Assembly (NCBI GenBank): GCA_003349885.1
Contig: QFXC01000013.1
Location: forward strand, 62,001-126,000
Reading direction: 5' to 3'
DNA length: 64,000 nt
Source of the DNA: an endosymbiont of Galathealinum brachiosum
GTDB taxonomy: Bacteria > Pseudomonadota > Gammaproteobacteria > SZUA-229
The translations under genes and the position numbers were made by a program. The notes under the pieces were generated by a model. It saw only the letters and a list, made by a program, of their open reading frames with translations, was not told the DNA's origin and made no database searches. Shown piece after piece: positions 1-9,183 of the stretch. Position 1 is the first letter of the stretch; each line of letters begins with the position of its first letter.

Positions 1-37
1 ACCCTCAACTCTTAAAGCTGTAAAGAACAATACTGAG

Positions 38-466
38 TCATTCATATATAGTTTTTAATTCCTTATCAGCCCACTTTAACGGGTCGGTTATAGGAAGACC
101 ATCTCTATCCTCTTTTGTCACTTTGTCGTGAGCAGAACCTGATGCTCCTTCAAAAATACGACCAATAGCAAAATCCGTTGTTGGACCTGACAAACGCATT
201 AAAATACCGATTGGTGTATTTTCTGCCTCAGAATCAGGGATTGTTTTATTCTTTATACCATTTATAAACTCTCTGCCAACTTGAAAGCCAACTTCAAATA
301 GTCGCTTTTGTTCATTTCTATTGCCATAAATCCCTGCATATTCTGAACAAACGAATGCAGACCAGATTACATTTCCGAGATTTGGCTGAGTATTAGAAAA
401 TACACTCTGACTAAACAACAACAAATAAACTAATGTAATAGATAAATTTATTCTACTTTGTTTCAT
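38..466 (-). CDS. Exported protein of unknown function
   Basis: This 142-residue protein starts with a clear signal peptide: lysine and arginine at positions 2-6, then a hydrophobic run to about residue 24 ending Ser-Phe-Ser-Asn. The mature part has one cysteine near residue 40 and is mostly charged and helical. I recognise no domain, but the overall pattern recalls small secreted proteins I associate with integron cassettes. That impression fits the attC-like site just upstream (524-610). Function unknown. Confidence 0.6.
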   Translation of the reverse strand: MKQSRINLSITLVYLLLFSQSVFSNTQPNLGNVIWSAFVCSEYAGIYGNRNEQKRLFEVGFQVGREFINGIKNKTIPDSEAENTPIGILMRLSGPTTDFAIGRIFEGASGSAHDKVTKEDRDGLPITDPLKWADKELKTIYE

Positions 467-523
467 TCCTTATTCTCACCTTGTATGTTCGTGCAAAAAT
501 ATTAATGATGAACTACATTTTTC

Positions 524-610
524 ACCTAACGCTGAGTTAAACGGTAAGCCGCTTTTTACTTGTCCGAGCTGTGCGCTTTTTTGCACAGCGATATAAACGT
601 TTTGTTAGCC
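524..610 (-). other. attC-like (59-base element) recombination site
   Basis: On the minus strand, 87 bases open with GGCTAAC and close with GTTAGGT, which matches the integron R' consensus GTTRRRY. Inner boxes AAACG and CGTTT can pair. The centre holds a 7-bp hairpin, GCTGTGC with GCACAGC. Size and box order fit an integron attC site. It lies directly after the stop codon of the minus-strand gene at 621-1118, where a cassette attC should be. No integrase gene is in the window. Confidence 0.55.
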
Positions 611-620
611 ATTTGTGTTT

Positions 621-1118
621 TTAAGTGAAAAAATGAATAGAAGATCTTTTTACATTATAAAGCATTGGTGGGTACTTGTTTTCCATATGTTCTTCGAAGC
701 CTTTAAAGTCATTAACTGGTAGACTTGCTAGTATAAGGTCTTTATCTTGTAATGACTTATAAAAACGAAGTCCAATACAACCAGCTTTTGGTTTTTTATT
801 TAGTATATGTCGATAAAGCCTATAGCCTACAGCCGCATCTTTACCCCAATATAGTGGTATCAATTCATTATTATTTTCGATTTTAATTCGCTTAATGTTT
901 TTTATTTTAGTTTTAAGACTGTTTTTTGATATGGCTTCATTTTCAAGTTCTACTTGCTCATCTGCAGATAATATAACAGCCACACAATAAACTGAGCCGT
1001 ACAAAACACCTTCCGCATCTTTATTCTCAGAAATCTTGAATGTCCTACTTGTTGATTTTGGTTTGAAGCCTGATGCCAGTGCTTCATCAGCAAGAAAGCT
1101 TAGTAATTTATTGTTCAT
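621..1118 (-). CDS. Cassette-like protein of unknown function
   Basis: This protein has 165 residues, no signal peptide and no membrane segment. A stretch near residues 88-105 (Leu-Tyr-Trp-Gly-Lys ... Tyr-Arg-Leu-Tyr-Arg-His) resembles the second half of a GIY-YIG nuclease core, but the first half is not convincing, so I do not assign it. It sits between an attC-like site on its 3' side and a half attC on its 5' side, as expected of an integron gene cassette. Confidence 0.55.
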   Translation of the reverse strand: MNNKLLSFLADEALASGFKPKSTSRTFKISENKDAEGVLYGSVYCVAVILSADEQVELENEAISKNSLKTKIKNIKRIKIENNNELIPLYWGKDAAVGYRLYRHILNKKPKAGCIGLRFYKSLQDKDLILASLPVNDFKGFEEHMENKYPPMLYNVKRSSIHFFT

Positions 1119-1131
1119 TATTTTGTCTTTT

Positions 1132-1161
1132 GGCTAACAGCTGATTAATGGAATTAACTCC
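1132..1161 (-). other. Possible right half of a second attC site
   Basis: On the minus strand this reads as an L'-like box (CCATTAATCAG) followed by GTTAGCC, 13 bases before the start codon of the 621-1118 gene. That is where the preceding cassette's attC should end. The matching left half was not found further upstream, so the site is degenerate or chance. Confidence 0.3.
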
Positions 1162-1328
1162 TATTATCTCACAGCATCCTCTCACCAATCATACTTCCAA
1201 GACTATTGACCTATACAAGCCATTTAGAATTATGACTTGATCGTGATCTGATAAAAAGATACATGGGGGTATTGAATTGTATTAGTTCCGAATTAATCTA
1301 GCACTTAACAAACATCATCCCCAGCCCT

Positions 1329-1649
1329 TCAGTTCACTGAACCTGTAGTAGCGATACAAATACCATAGACTTCTTCGGATGCTTGTTTTGCCGACTTTAG
1401 ATTTGATGAGCTGTAAGTATGATGGAGATACTGGCGGAGCTCGTTAGGTACTTCAAGTCCGGAGTTTACGAGCTGCGTCATTAATGCTGACAATGAAACA
1501 CCTGCTTCTTTTTGCTGCCACCCAAAGGCAGCAAAATCTCCTGCACTTTCACACATATTTATAATATTCTCAGTTTCAGATTTGGCATAAGATACTGTCG
1601 ACGCACTCATCAAAACTCCTATCAATGCCGTTTTAAGAACCCTGTTCAT
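1329..1649 (-). CDS. Small exported protein of unknown function
   Basis: This 106-residue protein has a typical signal peptide (basic start, hydrophobic core, Ser-Tyr-Ala-Lys cleavage region near residue 23). The mature part carries two cysteines, near residues 33 and 98, which could form a disulfide in the periplasm. No family recognised. It is one of four small exported proteins encoded on the minus strand in the first 4.5 kb. Confidence 0.55.
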   Translation of the reverse strand: MNRVLKTALIGVLMSASTVSYAKSETENIINMCESAGDFAAFGWQQKEAGVSLSALMTQLVNSGLEVPNELRQYLHHTYSSSNLKSAKQASEEVYGICIATTGSVN

Positions 1650-1741
1650 GATTATCTCCCATAGATTATTATTCTTAAATTATTTGATACTTTCTTCAAC
1701 ACTACTACAATTTTACAAAGAATTAAAAAATATAAAGTTAC

Positions 1742-2101
1742 CTATAATGTAGACTCTAAATACTCTACTTTACATAGCATTCCCGCTTGTCGAACACTCA
1801 TAGGCTTTCTATTTTGCCAACGCTCACTCAGAGCCTCTACTCCAGCCAACAAATCATACACTGCATCTGCACTTATCCTATAATACTTTTCATGAAAAGA
1901 ATCAACATTATCAATCCACATTTTAACTCTTGATATTGCTGTCTTCTTAGATAATCTATCTCCAGACCTGCTGAGCTCGTCAGCAATTAAGCCAGCTATC
2001 TTTTCACAGTTATTACCAACATTTGATGCATCAGCAATGTTTCCTGAGAAGACTAAACCTGACAAGGTCAAACCAAATACAAAAATTAAAATCTTTCCCA
2101 T
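1742..2101 (-). CDS. Small exported protein of unknown function
   Basis: This 119-residue protein has an N-terminal signal sequence to about residue 24. Two cysteines, near residues 32 and 109, suggest an exported, disulfide-stabilised helical protein. No recognised domain. It is followed upstream (2102-2902) by a long gene-free stretch, so it is probably transcribed alone or with the 1329-1649 gene. Confidence 0.5.
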   Translation of the reverse strand: MGKILIFVFGLTLSGLVFSGNIADASNVGNNCEKIAGLIADELSRSGDRLSKKTAISRVKMWIDNVDSFHEKYYRISADAVYDLLAGVEALSERWQNRKPMSVRQAGMLCKVEYLESTL

Positions 2102-2902
2102 GACACGCCTTTACTTCGTATTGATATTATCACCGCTAAAAATATATGGCTTACATTCGTTAGTCAACAAACAATTTAGAATCAAAAGAAAACCCTTAAA
2201 AATAATCGGTTATAGCGGTAGGGACAGCTAGTAAAATTTATGGGTGATTTGAAAATCAGGCTATATTGTAACTATTACAGGCTCAATACTATCAATATAT
2301 GGTTAATGATAAATTTAAAGAATTAGGATTAAAAACGTAGAGAGCACAGGTGCAAGCTCTCTTCTTGGCAACATTTTTACACCACTCTCACACACTAACT
2401 ATCATATACTTGTTTTCATCACATAACTTAATCAAACGATGAGCACCAAAACCCTTTACTCTGTCCTCAAATACTTATTCCACATGACACAACAACAATT
2501 AAAATCGCCACTATCGTAGTTAGACTATTTTTTTATTTGAATACCTTAATTGGTGAGGATTTATTTTTTTATAACATAAAACTTTAATGATTAGCATTAT
2601 TTTTATTGCTAGGATCTATTATTTTGAGATAGCAGACGGAAACGAAAGCTAAATTACCGCATAAAAAACCATGAGTGGACATATAACGTCCATTTTATAA
2701 AATCCAAATCAGTAAATGCAATTAAGTTAATTGATATTCATCATAAGTTAGTAACTGCGTATTTTTTATTAAATATATTATTTTATATCACAAAGATCTC
2801 TATGTGTTAGTTGTTACAGACAATAAAAACTCATTACAATAAACTGCTTGTAGTCTTGATGGGTATAGCACCAATCAAGCCCTATTAAACAAAAGGACTC
2901 AA
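2102..2902. other. Gene-free AT-rich stretch
   Basis: About 800 bases without a convincing gene; a 64-codon plus-strand frame across 2037-2231 has no ribosome site or protein-like composition. One short hairpin is visible at 2339-2362 (AGAGAGC with GCTCTCT). The sequence after it, CTCTTCTTGGCA, recurs loosely at about 4150. I see no RNA gene or operator I can name. Confidence 0.4.
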
Positions 2903-3088
2903 ATGAAAAAAATAACTATTCTACTGGCAGCCCTAACTCTTATAAGTGGTGTTGGTACGGTAATCGCTACCAACATCATTGCTACAAACCACATACATGA
3001 CAACAAATCTTCTATATCTCATAGCGGTAGAACCAATGCTGAAGGCTGTCATAACGATTATAAAAATAACTCCTATCACTGTCATTGA
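2903..3088 (+). CDS. Small secreted YHYH-domain protein
   Basis: This 61-residue protein has a signal peptide over residues 1-23. Its C-terminal motif runs Ser-Gly-Arg-Thr-Asn-Ala-Glu-Gly-Cys-His ... Tyr-His-Cys-His. This is the pattern of small YHYH-type proteins, where paired His and Cys residues suggest metal binding outside the cytoplasm. A good ribosome site (AAAGGA) precedes the ATG by six bases. The family's role is not established. Confidence 0.65.
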   Translation: MKKITILLAALTLISGVGTVIATNIIATNHIHDNKSSISHSGRTNAEGCHNDYKNNSYHCH

Positions 3089-3184
3089 AACACATTAGAC
3101 AAAAAAACAATCACCATCAAGTTTTCATTATTAGATTATGACGTGATCTAACACATAGCCATTAACCTTAATTAAGAGATAAAA

Positions 3185-3898
3185 ATGATATTAAAATTAT
3201 TAGCGATCAACCTTCTATTTATTTTTCTAGCTGCTTGTGGCGGTGGTGGTGGAGGAACCAGCACTACAACTATTACTGATGACAGTCCTGATGGTATATG
3301 GACAGGAACTATCAGTGACAGCGGGGCAACATTTGGACTAACAGCACTTGTTTATGATAATGAAATGTATGGCTTTAGTAACGATGGGGATGCACTCATT
3401 CAAGGAAGCTTATTTGTATCAGGAACTACAGTTTCAGGAACTGCTAAATCCTATGCAATATCAACAGGTGAATTTATTACTAACTCTACTATAAGTGGTA
3501 CGGTGCAGCAGGGTATATCATTCACTGGAAGTACATCTGGGGGCTCTACTTTTAATCTTACTTATGACGATTTTTATGATCGAGCTAAATCATTGCCTGA
3601 TACATCTGGTATTTGGTCAGTGACAAATGGATTTTATACCGCAACTATTACTGTCCAAAACGATGGGTCTTTTACTGGTTCTGATACAGAAGGCTGCGTA
3701 TTTTCTGGTAATCTAATTGATCCAGATTCTACAAAAAATATTTTTAATTCACTTATAAATGTTAGCAGCTGTGGCATTTTAAATGGCGCATACGGTGGTC
3801 TAGCTAGTCTGGGGGAAATAGTAGTAGCCGATGATGTATTAGTAATCACAGGAACCAATACTAACTTCACCTTTCTCTTTGGTTTCCAAAGACAATAA
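3185..3898 (+). CDS. Putative lipoprotein with beta-rich body
   Basis: This 237-residue protein has a lipoprotein signal: hydrophobic residues 4-16, lipobox Leu-Ala-Ala-Cys at 15-18, then a polyglycine linker typical of outer-membrane lipoproteins. The rest is rich in Gly, Ser and Thr with alternating beta strands in two halves that resemble each other (Gly-Ile-Trp-Thr/Ser near residues 37 and 141). Two cysteines near residues 173 and 198 may pair. Function unknown. A terminator hairpin follows at 3928-3960. Confidence 0.65.
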   Translation: MILKLLAINLLFIFLAACGGGGGGTSTTTITDDSPDGIWTGTISDSGATFGLTALVYDNEMYGFSNDGDALIQGSLFVSGTTVSGTAKSYAISTGEFITNSTISGTVQQGISFTGSTSGGSTFNLTYDDFYDRAKSLPDTSGIWSVTNGFYTATITVQNDGSFTGSDTEGCVFSGNLIDPDSTKNIFNSLINVSSCGILNGAYGGLASLGEIVVADDVLVITGTNTNFTFLFGFQRQ

Positions 3899-3927
3899 TG
3901 CTATTTATAATTGAATAAAACTTATTT

Positions 3928-3960
3928 ATTAAGAAGCCTGCTTAGATCGGGCTTCTTAAT
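3928..3960 (+). terminator. Terminator hairpin after the lipoprotein gene
   Basis: ATTAAGAAGCC and GGCTTCTTAAT form a perfect 11-bp stem with an 11-base loop, 29 bases past the stop codon. The U-tract is weak on this strand. Confidence 0.6.
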
Positions 3961-4208
3961 GGCATTTAAAAAGCACTAATCGTCAATACCTATCAGGCTG
4001 CAATATCGATAGATTTTGTAAATACCCCCCTTCCATAGTTAGTAGTTAATATAATAAATAAATTGGGGTACATCTGTGGGGTACACACATCACAAACAAA
4101 ACAATAACCTATTGATTTTGTTAGCAATATATTTTAATAGATAGAGTCCTCTTCTCGGCATCATTTTAAATATGTATTATTTATCAGTCTAGACGCAATA
4201 AACGGGGA

Positions 4209-4511
4209 TCAGGTTGTTGCTATCTCCTGTGCTTCTATATCTTCAATCTTCTTTAATAATTGCTGGGACTCGGGGTCATTATTTAATAATGATTGAATAA
4301 CTTTAGTGCTTAATTTTTTATAACAGGCATTTCTTAAATAGATATGTTGCTGATCAGTTTCCTTACCTAATGCTTCACCATGAGCCCAGTCACCATTATT
4401 AATCTCATTTAAATATGCCTGAAAATAATTACGATAGGCATCTCGACACTGGGTAGTATCGGCCTGAACTGAATTTGATAGAAATAAAATAGATAGTATT
4501 AACAATCTCAT
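4209..4511 (-). CDS. Small exported protein of unknown function
   Basis: This 100-residue protein has a short signal peptide (residues 1-17, ending Val-Gln-Ala-Asp). The mature part has cysteines near residues 22 and 63, aromatic residues in a helical pattern and a glutamate-rich tail. No family recognised. It stands alone: more than 100 bases separate it from the operon upstream on the same strand. Confidence 0.5.
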   Translation of the reverse strand: MRLLILSILFLSNSVQADTTQCRDAYRNYFQAYLNEINNGDWAHGEALGKETDQQHIYLRNACYKKLSTKVIQSLLNNDPESQQLLKKIEDIEAQEIATT

Positions 4512-4630
4512 GATGATGCCCCTTTATGAGTGAATCTATTATATAAGCCGATATTCCTGCTTACTGAGGCCTGCATCACATCAGCGACAATTAAACGCCG
4601 TTAGATGTAAGGAGCGTATTAGAATGTTTT

Positions 4631-5170
4631 TTACAGAATAACAGCCTGTATCACTTCAAACTCATCAAATGAACCTTCAAGATTTCTTCTAAATAACTGC
4701 CTTGACCAGTTTTCTATGCCTTTAAGATGCTGCTCTTTTTTAAGCAATGAAGCGACTACATCCAGTTTTACCGTATTGGGTGTGTAATGTTCCACCAGCT
4801 CATGCCAGGCATTTATTTGATTAGCCCGTACCCCGGGCATGGCATACGTTGTGCACTTCACCGATTGAAAACTAAGCTCTGAGAAAAATGCGCGTAGCTT
4901 TTTATTCACTTCCTCGCGAGCAAATTTACAGGCAAACCATGAAATGGTTTCTGTTGCATCTAACAGGTCCTGTTCAAGATCTCCCTGCTTTTCCAGAAAC
5001 TCTAATGCGGGAAAATAACTGAGTTTATGCTTTTTTACTGCGGTAATTACCTGCTCTGTCAAAGCCTCACCAACCACTTCTGCCGATGAAGGAAGATGAC
5101 GCTCCAGTAGTTCATGAGGAACTTTTATCTGCAGCGTAATATGGATTTTTGTTATGTGTAATGAGGGCAT
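4631..5170 (-). CDS. Unknown protein, last gene of the moxR-vWA-dsrS operon
   Basis: This is a 179-residue soluble protein with no signal peptide and no recognised domain. It starts 26 bases after the DsrS-like gene on the same strand, so it is probably the last gene of a four-gene operon (MoxR ATPase, vWA protein, DsrS-like protein, this one). It has three cysteines, near residues 80, 104 and 82-90 region to C-terminal half, none in a metal motif. A role alongside its neighbours is inferred from position only. Confidence 0.55.
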   Translation of the reverse strand: MPSLHITKIHITLQIKVPHELLERHLPSSAEVVGEALTEQVITAVKKHKLSYFPALEFLEKQGDLEQDLLDATETISWFACKFAREEVNKKLRAFFSELSFQSVKCTTYAMPGVRANQINAWHELVEHYTPNTVKLDVVASLLKKEQHLKGIENWSRQLFRRNLEGSFDEFEVIQAVIL

Positions 5171-5196
5171 ATTATTCTAATAATTATCAGCTAAAG

Positions 5197-6309
5197 CTAA
5201 CTTCTTAAAATTTTCGTTTGCTCTTTCATTGGGTCTGTCAGGTGTTTAATGCGTTTTCTCATTACAGAACCAATAGCATCTGTTTGACCAAACACCGGAA
5301 AAGTAAGCTCTTCACAATAACCTGAAAGAATCATCATCGCATTCAGGTACAACTCTGCTTCAGGCAGTATTGTTTTAACTTCTGCTAATTGCTCATCACA
5401 CTGTGAGCATTTTTCCTGTGCTTCATCCTTTATTAAATCAATATCGCGTCGATTTTCAAAACCGGGACAGATATCTTTAAAGTAGTTTTCTATAGTCATA
5501 AATAAAGATATAACTACATTTTGATCACTGGGGCGTTTAAGAGAAGCATCAATTGCATTTAAATAATTCTGCCCCGAAGCGGATAAAATTTTAATTAATA
5601 ATTTTGCCGGTTTATTACCTTTTTCTATTAAATCATTTAGCTTTTCTTTAAAGTTTTCATGATTTATATTTGCAGGCGCATCACCGGGCAGGTCATCAGG
5701 CATCGCCTGTAAGAAACCGACAAAATAAGCGCCTTTCATTTTAGCTTTTGCCCATAGGCTCTGCTTCTGCTCATCTGTAATCAGACCAAACTGCAATGAT
5801 GCCTTTACACTATCAATCATTGCCAGCGCATCTTCTTCAAAGGGTAAATGCTCTATTAGAAACTCGGACAATATCGGCCCCATTTCTCCCTTCACTACCG
5901 CTTCTTTTTCCAGCATTCGTCGCGCATTATCAGAGGTTGGCATACACCACCACGCACGGCGAGCCAGCTCATCAGTTAACCCCGGCGCATGCACTACCGC
6001 AACTACCGCTTCTTCTTCACCTAAGACTAATAACTGATCAAGGCTGTCATCCTTTGCCTGTCCCATGCGAGTCCAACGCTTTAAATAAACCGGATAACCA
6101 CCAGGAGAGCCGAGCGAATGAGATGATAATAGAGACTTAACATTACGAATATATTGTTCATCACGGCAATTAGAATTTAACGGCACTTTAGCTTCACCGC
6201 GTTCGGTTAATGCATAAACAACCATACGTGATTCATCAACACGTAAGGCCTGTAAACCCTGATGGAGTAATACATTTAATCGAAGACTGTCTTCGGGGGA
6301 GAGATCCAT
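5197..6309 (-). CDS. dsrS: DsrS-like sulfur oxidation protein
   Basis: This 370-residue soluble protein resembles, from memory of the family, the DsrS protein of purple sulfur bacteria. The match includes the N-terminal Met-Asp-Leu-Ser-Pro-Glu-Asp, the Gly-Ser-Pro-Gly-Gly-Tyr-Pro-Val-Tyr-Leu block near residue 70 and the Gly-Leu-Thr-Asp-Glu-Leu-Ala-Arg-Arg-Ala-Trp-Trp block near residue 115. In Allochromatium dsrS ends the dsr operon and its biochemical role is unsettled. Here it lies 13 kb from dsrA, on the other strand, between a vWA protein and an unknown protein. Its length fits the family. The assignment rests on recalled similarity. Confidence 0.65.
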   Translation of the reverse strand: MDLSPEDSLRLNVLLHQGLQALRVDESRMVVYALTERGEAKVPLNSNCRDEQYIRNVKSLLSSHSLGSPGGYPVYLKRWTRMGQAKDDSLDQLLVLGEEEAVVAVVHAPGLTDELARRAWWCMPTSDNARRMLEKEAVVKGEMGPILSEFLIEHLPFEEDALAMIDSVKASLQFGLITDEQKQSLWAKAKMKGAYFVGFLQAMPDDLPGDAPANINHENFKEKLNDLIEKGNKPAKLLIKILSASGQNYLNAIDASLKRPSDQNVVISLFMTIENYFKDICPGFENRRDIDLIKDEAQEKCSQCDEQLAEVKTILPEAELYLNAMMILSGYCEELTFPVFGQTDAIGSVMRKRIKHLTDPMKEQTKILRS

Positions 6310-6319
6310 ATAAAAAATC

Positions 6320-6357
6320 GTCTTAAGTCGTAAGCCTTAAGTCAAAATACTTAAGAC
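6320..6357. repeat. Short palindromic AAGTC-type repeat
   Basis: GTCTTAAGT and ACTTAAGAC form a perfect inverted repeat around a second CTTAAGTC copy. It fills the gap between the vWA gene and the dsrS-like gene. Related sequences lie at 17730-17753, 48291-48312 and 55449-55522. Confidence 0.45.
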
Positions 6358-6362
6358 TGGTT

Positions 6363-7712
6363 TTAATTTAGCTGTACTCGCTGCCCCCAGGGAACAGGTG
6401 TTTTACCTTTAACTAACCATACTACCGGAAATGCCGGTTCTTTTTCAGGAAATTCTCCCTGCGCATCGGTAAAATAAACAATTAAATTGGGCGCTTCATC
6501 CTGTTCTTCTGCCCATTCAATAACGGGTTTAAAACTGGTGCCACCACCGCCTTTAAATTTTTCAGGTAGTTTAAATTCATCCCAGGGCTCAAATAACCAG
6601 GGGCTACCTTCTGCCAGATTTGAGTCACAGGCCAGCAGGGTTATTTGCGCACGCATTTGCGCTTTAATTGAATCAACCTCTGACATGAATTCATTTATTT
6701 CATTATTTGAAATTGAACCACTGATATCCAGAGCAATTACAATATTTAATTGCGCACTACGCAAACTAGGATAAACAGCCGGATCACCCCGTCGCGATGA
6801 AGGACGCATATATGTGTAATCATCACGAGCCACCATGGTCATATATCGTGATAACAACATGCGCCAGGGCAACCTTGGTTGTAACAGATGATCAACCATG
6901 CGAGCCAAGGACCCACCCATTTTACCTGCCTGTATTGCTTGCTGTGCTGCACTTGCCATACGCTGCTGCCATTGCAAACTGAGTGATTCTATTTCCTGTG
7001 GCGTTAACGGATCAGGTTCGCCTTCACCCTCTTCAGGTGGACCTTCTTTCTTTTTGCCCTGCCCATCACCTTTATCTGAATTATCTTCTCGTACACCACC
7101 GTCCTCTTCACCCTGACCTTTGGAATCATTTTTTTGTTTTTGGTCACGGCCTTCTTTTTGATCGTGCTGATCAGGGCTACCACCCGAATCATCATCCTTA
7201 TCATTATCAGAATCCGGATTTAGTTCCTGTTCCAGTTCGCGTTCCTGGTCATTGTCATTATCCTGCAACATCGGATAGATTTCTTCCGCGGTCATACCAT
7301 CGTATTCACGCAAATAATTCGCATCAACAGGCGGTGTCATTCCGTCATTAATGAGCATGGGGTTAATGGCAAAATCACAGGCCATATCCCAACGATGTTG
7401 CACACGGTTTTGACGGCGTGCGAAATGAGACAAAGCACAATGCAAAGCTTCATGAGCTAAAACAAATTGCGTTTGTTCAGGGCTTAGAGCATCGATGTAA
7501 TGTTCGTTGTAATAGAACTTTTTACCATTACTAAACGTAGCATCACACCAGTCATCCTTGGCGCGAACCATAGGCAAACGCAAAACCAGCGCACCCAGAA
7601 AAGGTTTCTCCAGGATAAGTTTGGTTCGAGCAGTGGCTAGTTTTTTATCAAGATCTAATGGCATAATTCTAATACTAACTTGTATTCGTAAATTACTGTT
7701 CAGATTGCCCAT
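6363..7712 (-). CDS. vWA-like protein with HExxH motif (DUF2201 type)
   Basis: This is a 449-residue protein. Residues 20-150 form a metallopeptidase-like domain with His-Glu-Ala-Leu-His at 87-91. Residues 150-235 are a very acidic, low-complexity linker. The C-terminal half is a von Willebrand A-like domain whose metal site Asp-Ile-Ser-Gly-Ser is at 329-333. Such proteins typically pair with MoxR ATPases, here the next gene upstream, and are thought to act as chaperone or metal-insertion modules. A second ATG, 16 codons in (7664), is a possible start. The co-located dsrS-like gene hints at maturation of sulfur-oxidation enzymes, which is inference. Confidence 0.8.
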   Translation of the reverse strand: MGNLNSNLRIQVSIRIMPLDLDKKLATARTKLILEKPFLGALVLRLPMVRAKDDWCDATFSNGKKFYYNEHYIDALSPEQTQFVLAHEALHCALSHFARRQNRVQHRWDMACDFAINPMLINDGMTPPVDANYLREYDGMTAEEIYPMLQDNDNDQERELEQELNPDSDNDKDDDSGGSPDQHDQKEGRDQKQKNDSKGQGEEDGGVREDNSDKGDGQGKKKEGPPEEGEGEPDPLTPQEIESLSLQWQQRMASAAQQAIQAGKMGGSLARMVDHLLQPRLPWRMLLSRYMTMVARDDYTYMRPSSRRGDPAVYPSLRSAQLNIVIALDISGSISNNEINEFMSEVDSIKAQMRAQITLLACDSNLAEGSPWLFEPWDEFKLPEKFKGGGGTSFKPVIEWAEEQDEAPNLIVYFTDAQGEFPEKEPAFPVVWLVKGKTPVPWGQRVQLN

Positions 7713-7813
7713 TTTCGACTTCAGGACAAGGCGGAAAAGTGAGCTTACAAATGTAAGTGTCTATTTTTCAACGCAGGCGTGGAGTCACAAATGAGTGAGC
7801 TGGGCTGTAATTT
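7713..7813. other. Gap with inverted repeat between moxR and vWA genes
   Basis: A 101-base gap inside an otherwise compact operon. It contains CTTACA-AA-TGTAAG at 7744-7757, a perfect 6-bp inverted repeat. The remainder looks like a dispersed intergenic sequence rather than a promoter. Unexplained. Confidence 0.3.
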
Positions 7814-8854
7814 TTAGTAAATCATCAATTCCGCAATGTCGTTTGCCCAATCAGCAAACTCAGGCACTGCAAATATCTCTTCACCAATTGCACGATGCAA
7901 ATCAGACACCATCATCACACCCATCTCTTTCTGGCGGAAACTTTTTGCATACTTTAAAATATTGCCCAGTACTTTTTGTGAATCAGCTTCACCTTTAACA
8001 CGAATAGCACGACCTACTAATGCAGCCGCTACTGCATATTGCAAATCAATTTCTTTTGGTGAGCTAACTTTTTCACCCGCGACAATCGCATCTAAATCAG
8101 GCATCTGATCCAGGCTGTCAATAAATGCATTTAATTCAACACCGGCTGCCGGGCCTACACAGGCCTGTAAGGTACCTAACAATAAATCAGGGTGATCTTC
8201 AAATTTATGCAATGCATTATGTGCAAACTCCCACGAACGAGGTGACGGGAATGCAACCGGATTATGTGCCGGATCAAAATCAAATAATAAATCAGGACGG
8301 AAACGTAAAAAGCCAATCACTCTTTCATTGATATTATGTTCCCATGCCCATGCCACCCAGTCATCCAGATTCACATCCACTTCATAGTGTGAAAAACGAT
8401 TCGCTAAAGGTGCTGGCATTGTATAAGTTACACCCCTGTCACCCTGTCGGTTACCCGCAGCAAAAATAGCCCAGCCTTCTGGCACTTCATAGTTGCCGAG
8501 TTTTCTATCCAGAATCAACTGATAAGCTGCAGCAGAAACACTCGGTGGTGCAGATGTAATTTCATCGAGAAACAGAATACCTTTTTCTCCATGTCGCTCA
8601 GCATTAGGCAACATGGCGGGCACTGCCCATTCTACCGACTCACCTTTTTTAAAAGGTATGCCACGTAAGTCACTGGGTTCCATTTGTGAAAGACGAATAT
8701 CTATTACCGGTATATTATTTTTCTCAGCAACCTGGGACACCATTTGAGATTTACCCACACCCGGCGGCCCCCATAACATAACAGGGGTATGGTGACCGGT
8801 TGCTGTACTAATGAACTCTTTGTTTAAAACTGATAATAATTTAGCGGGACGCAT
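7814..8854 (-). CDS. MoxR-family AAA+ ATPase
   Basis: This 346-residue ATPase has Walker A Gly-Pro-Pro-Gly-Val-Gly-Lys-Ser at 29-36 and Walker B Ile-Leu-Phe-Leu-Asp-Glu at 93-98. A sensor region (Ala-Ala-Gly-Asn-Arg) follows near residue 133. This is the MoxR layout of AAA+ proteins, which work with vWA-domain partners in protein remodelling or cofactor insertion. The partner is the next gene downstream (6363-7712). It is the first gene of the operon that ends with the dsrS-like gene and an unknown gene. The client protein is not known. Confidence 0.88.
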   Translation of the reverse strand: MRPAKLLSVLNKEFISTATGHHTPVMLWGPPGVGKSQMVSQVAEKNNIPVIDIRLSQMEPSDLRGIPFKKGESVEWAVPAMLPNAERHGEKGILFLDEITSAPPSVSAAAYQLILDRKLGNYEVPEGWAIFAAGNRQGDRGVTYTMPAPLANRFSHYEVDVNLDDWVAWAWEHNINERVIGFLRFRPDLLFDFDPAHNPVAFPSPRSWEFAHNALHKFEDHPDLLLGTLQACVGPAAGVELNAFIDSLDQMPDLDAIVAGEKVSSPKEIDLQYAVAAALVGRAIRVKGEADSQKVLGNILKYAKSFRQKEMGVMMVSDLHRAIGEEIFAVPEFADWANDIAELMIY

Positions 8855-9183
8855 GCTCTTTCCGGTGAATCCTGAGGGTAAAATTGAGTCGGGAATATTA
8901 ACAGTTTTTAAGTGAATTTAAACCTACAGACACAAGGTCATAGAAAAACACCTGTTTTTTTGCCGCAGAAAAAATCCCTGACAGCAAATCGGATGTCACT
9001 TCATAGAAATTACAATACCCTGCCACAGGGCGATTTAAGCCCTTATAATAATATACCGCCTAACAGTTAACCAAAATTCATCACCCGTATGAGTTATGCC
9101 TTTTATCTCATTGGCATAGCTTATGCTTGATGATAAATATAATAAAAATTAGAATATACTTATATTTAACAAGGAACTTAAAA
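8855..9183. other. Divergent intergenic region
   Basis: A 329-base region between two divergent genes, so it should hold both promoters. An inverted repeat TATGCC ... GGCATA lies at about 9095-9118 and AT-rich -10-like runs precede the PEP-CTERM gene. I cannot place either promoter with confidence. Confidence 0.35.

Noticed and set aside
621-1118. GIY-YIG endonuclease
   Set aside because: One half-motif is suggestive but the paired GIY segment and catalytic arginine/glutamate pattern could not be placed.
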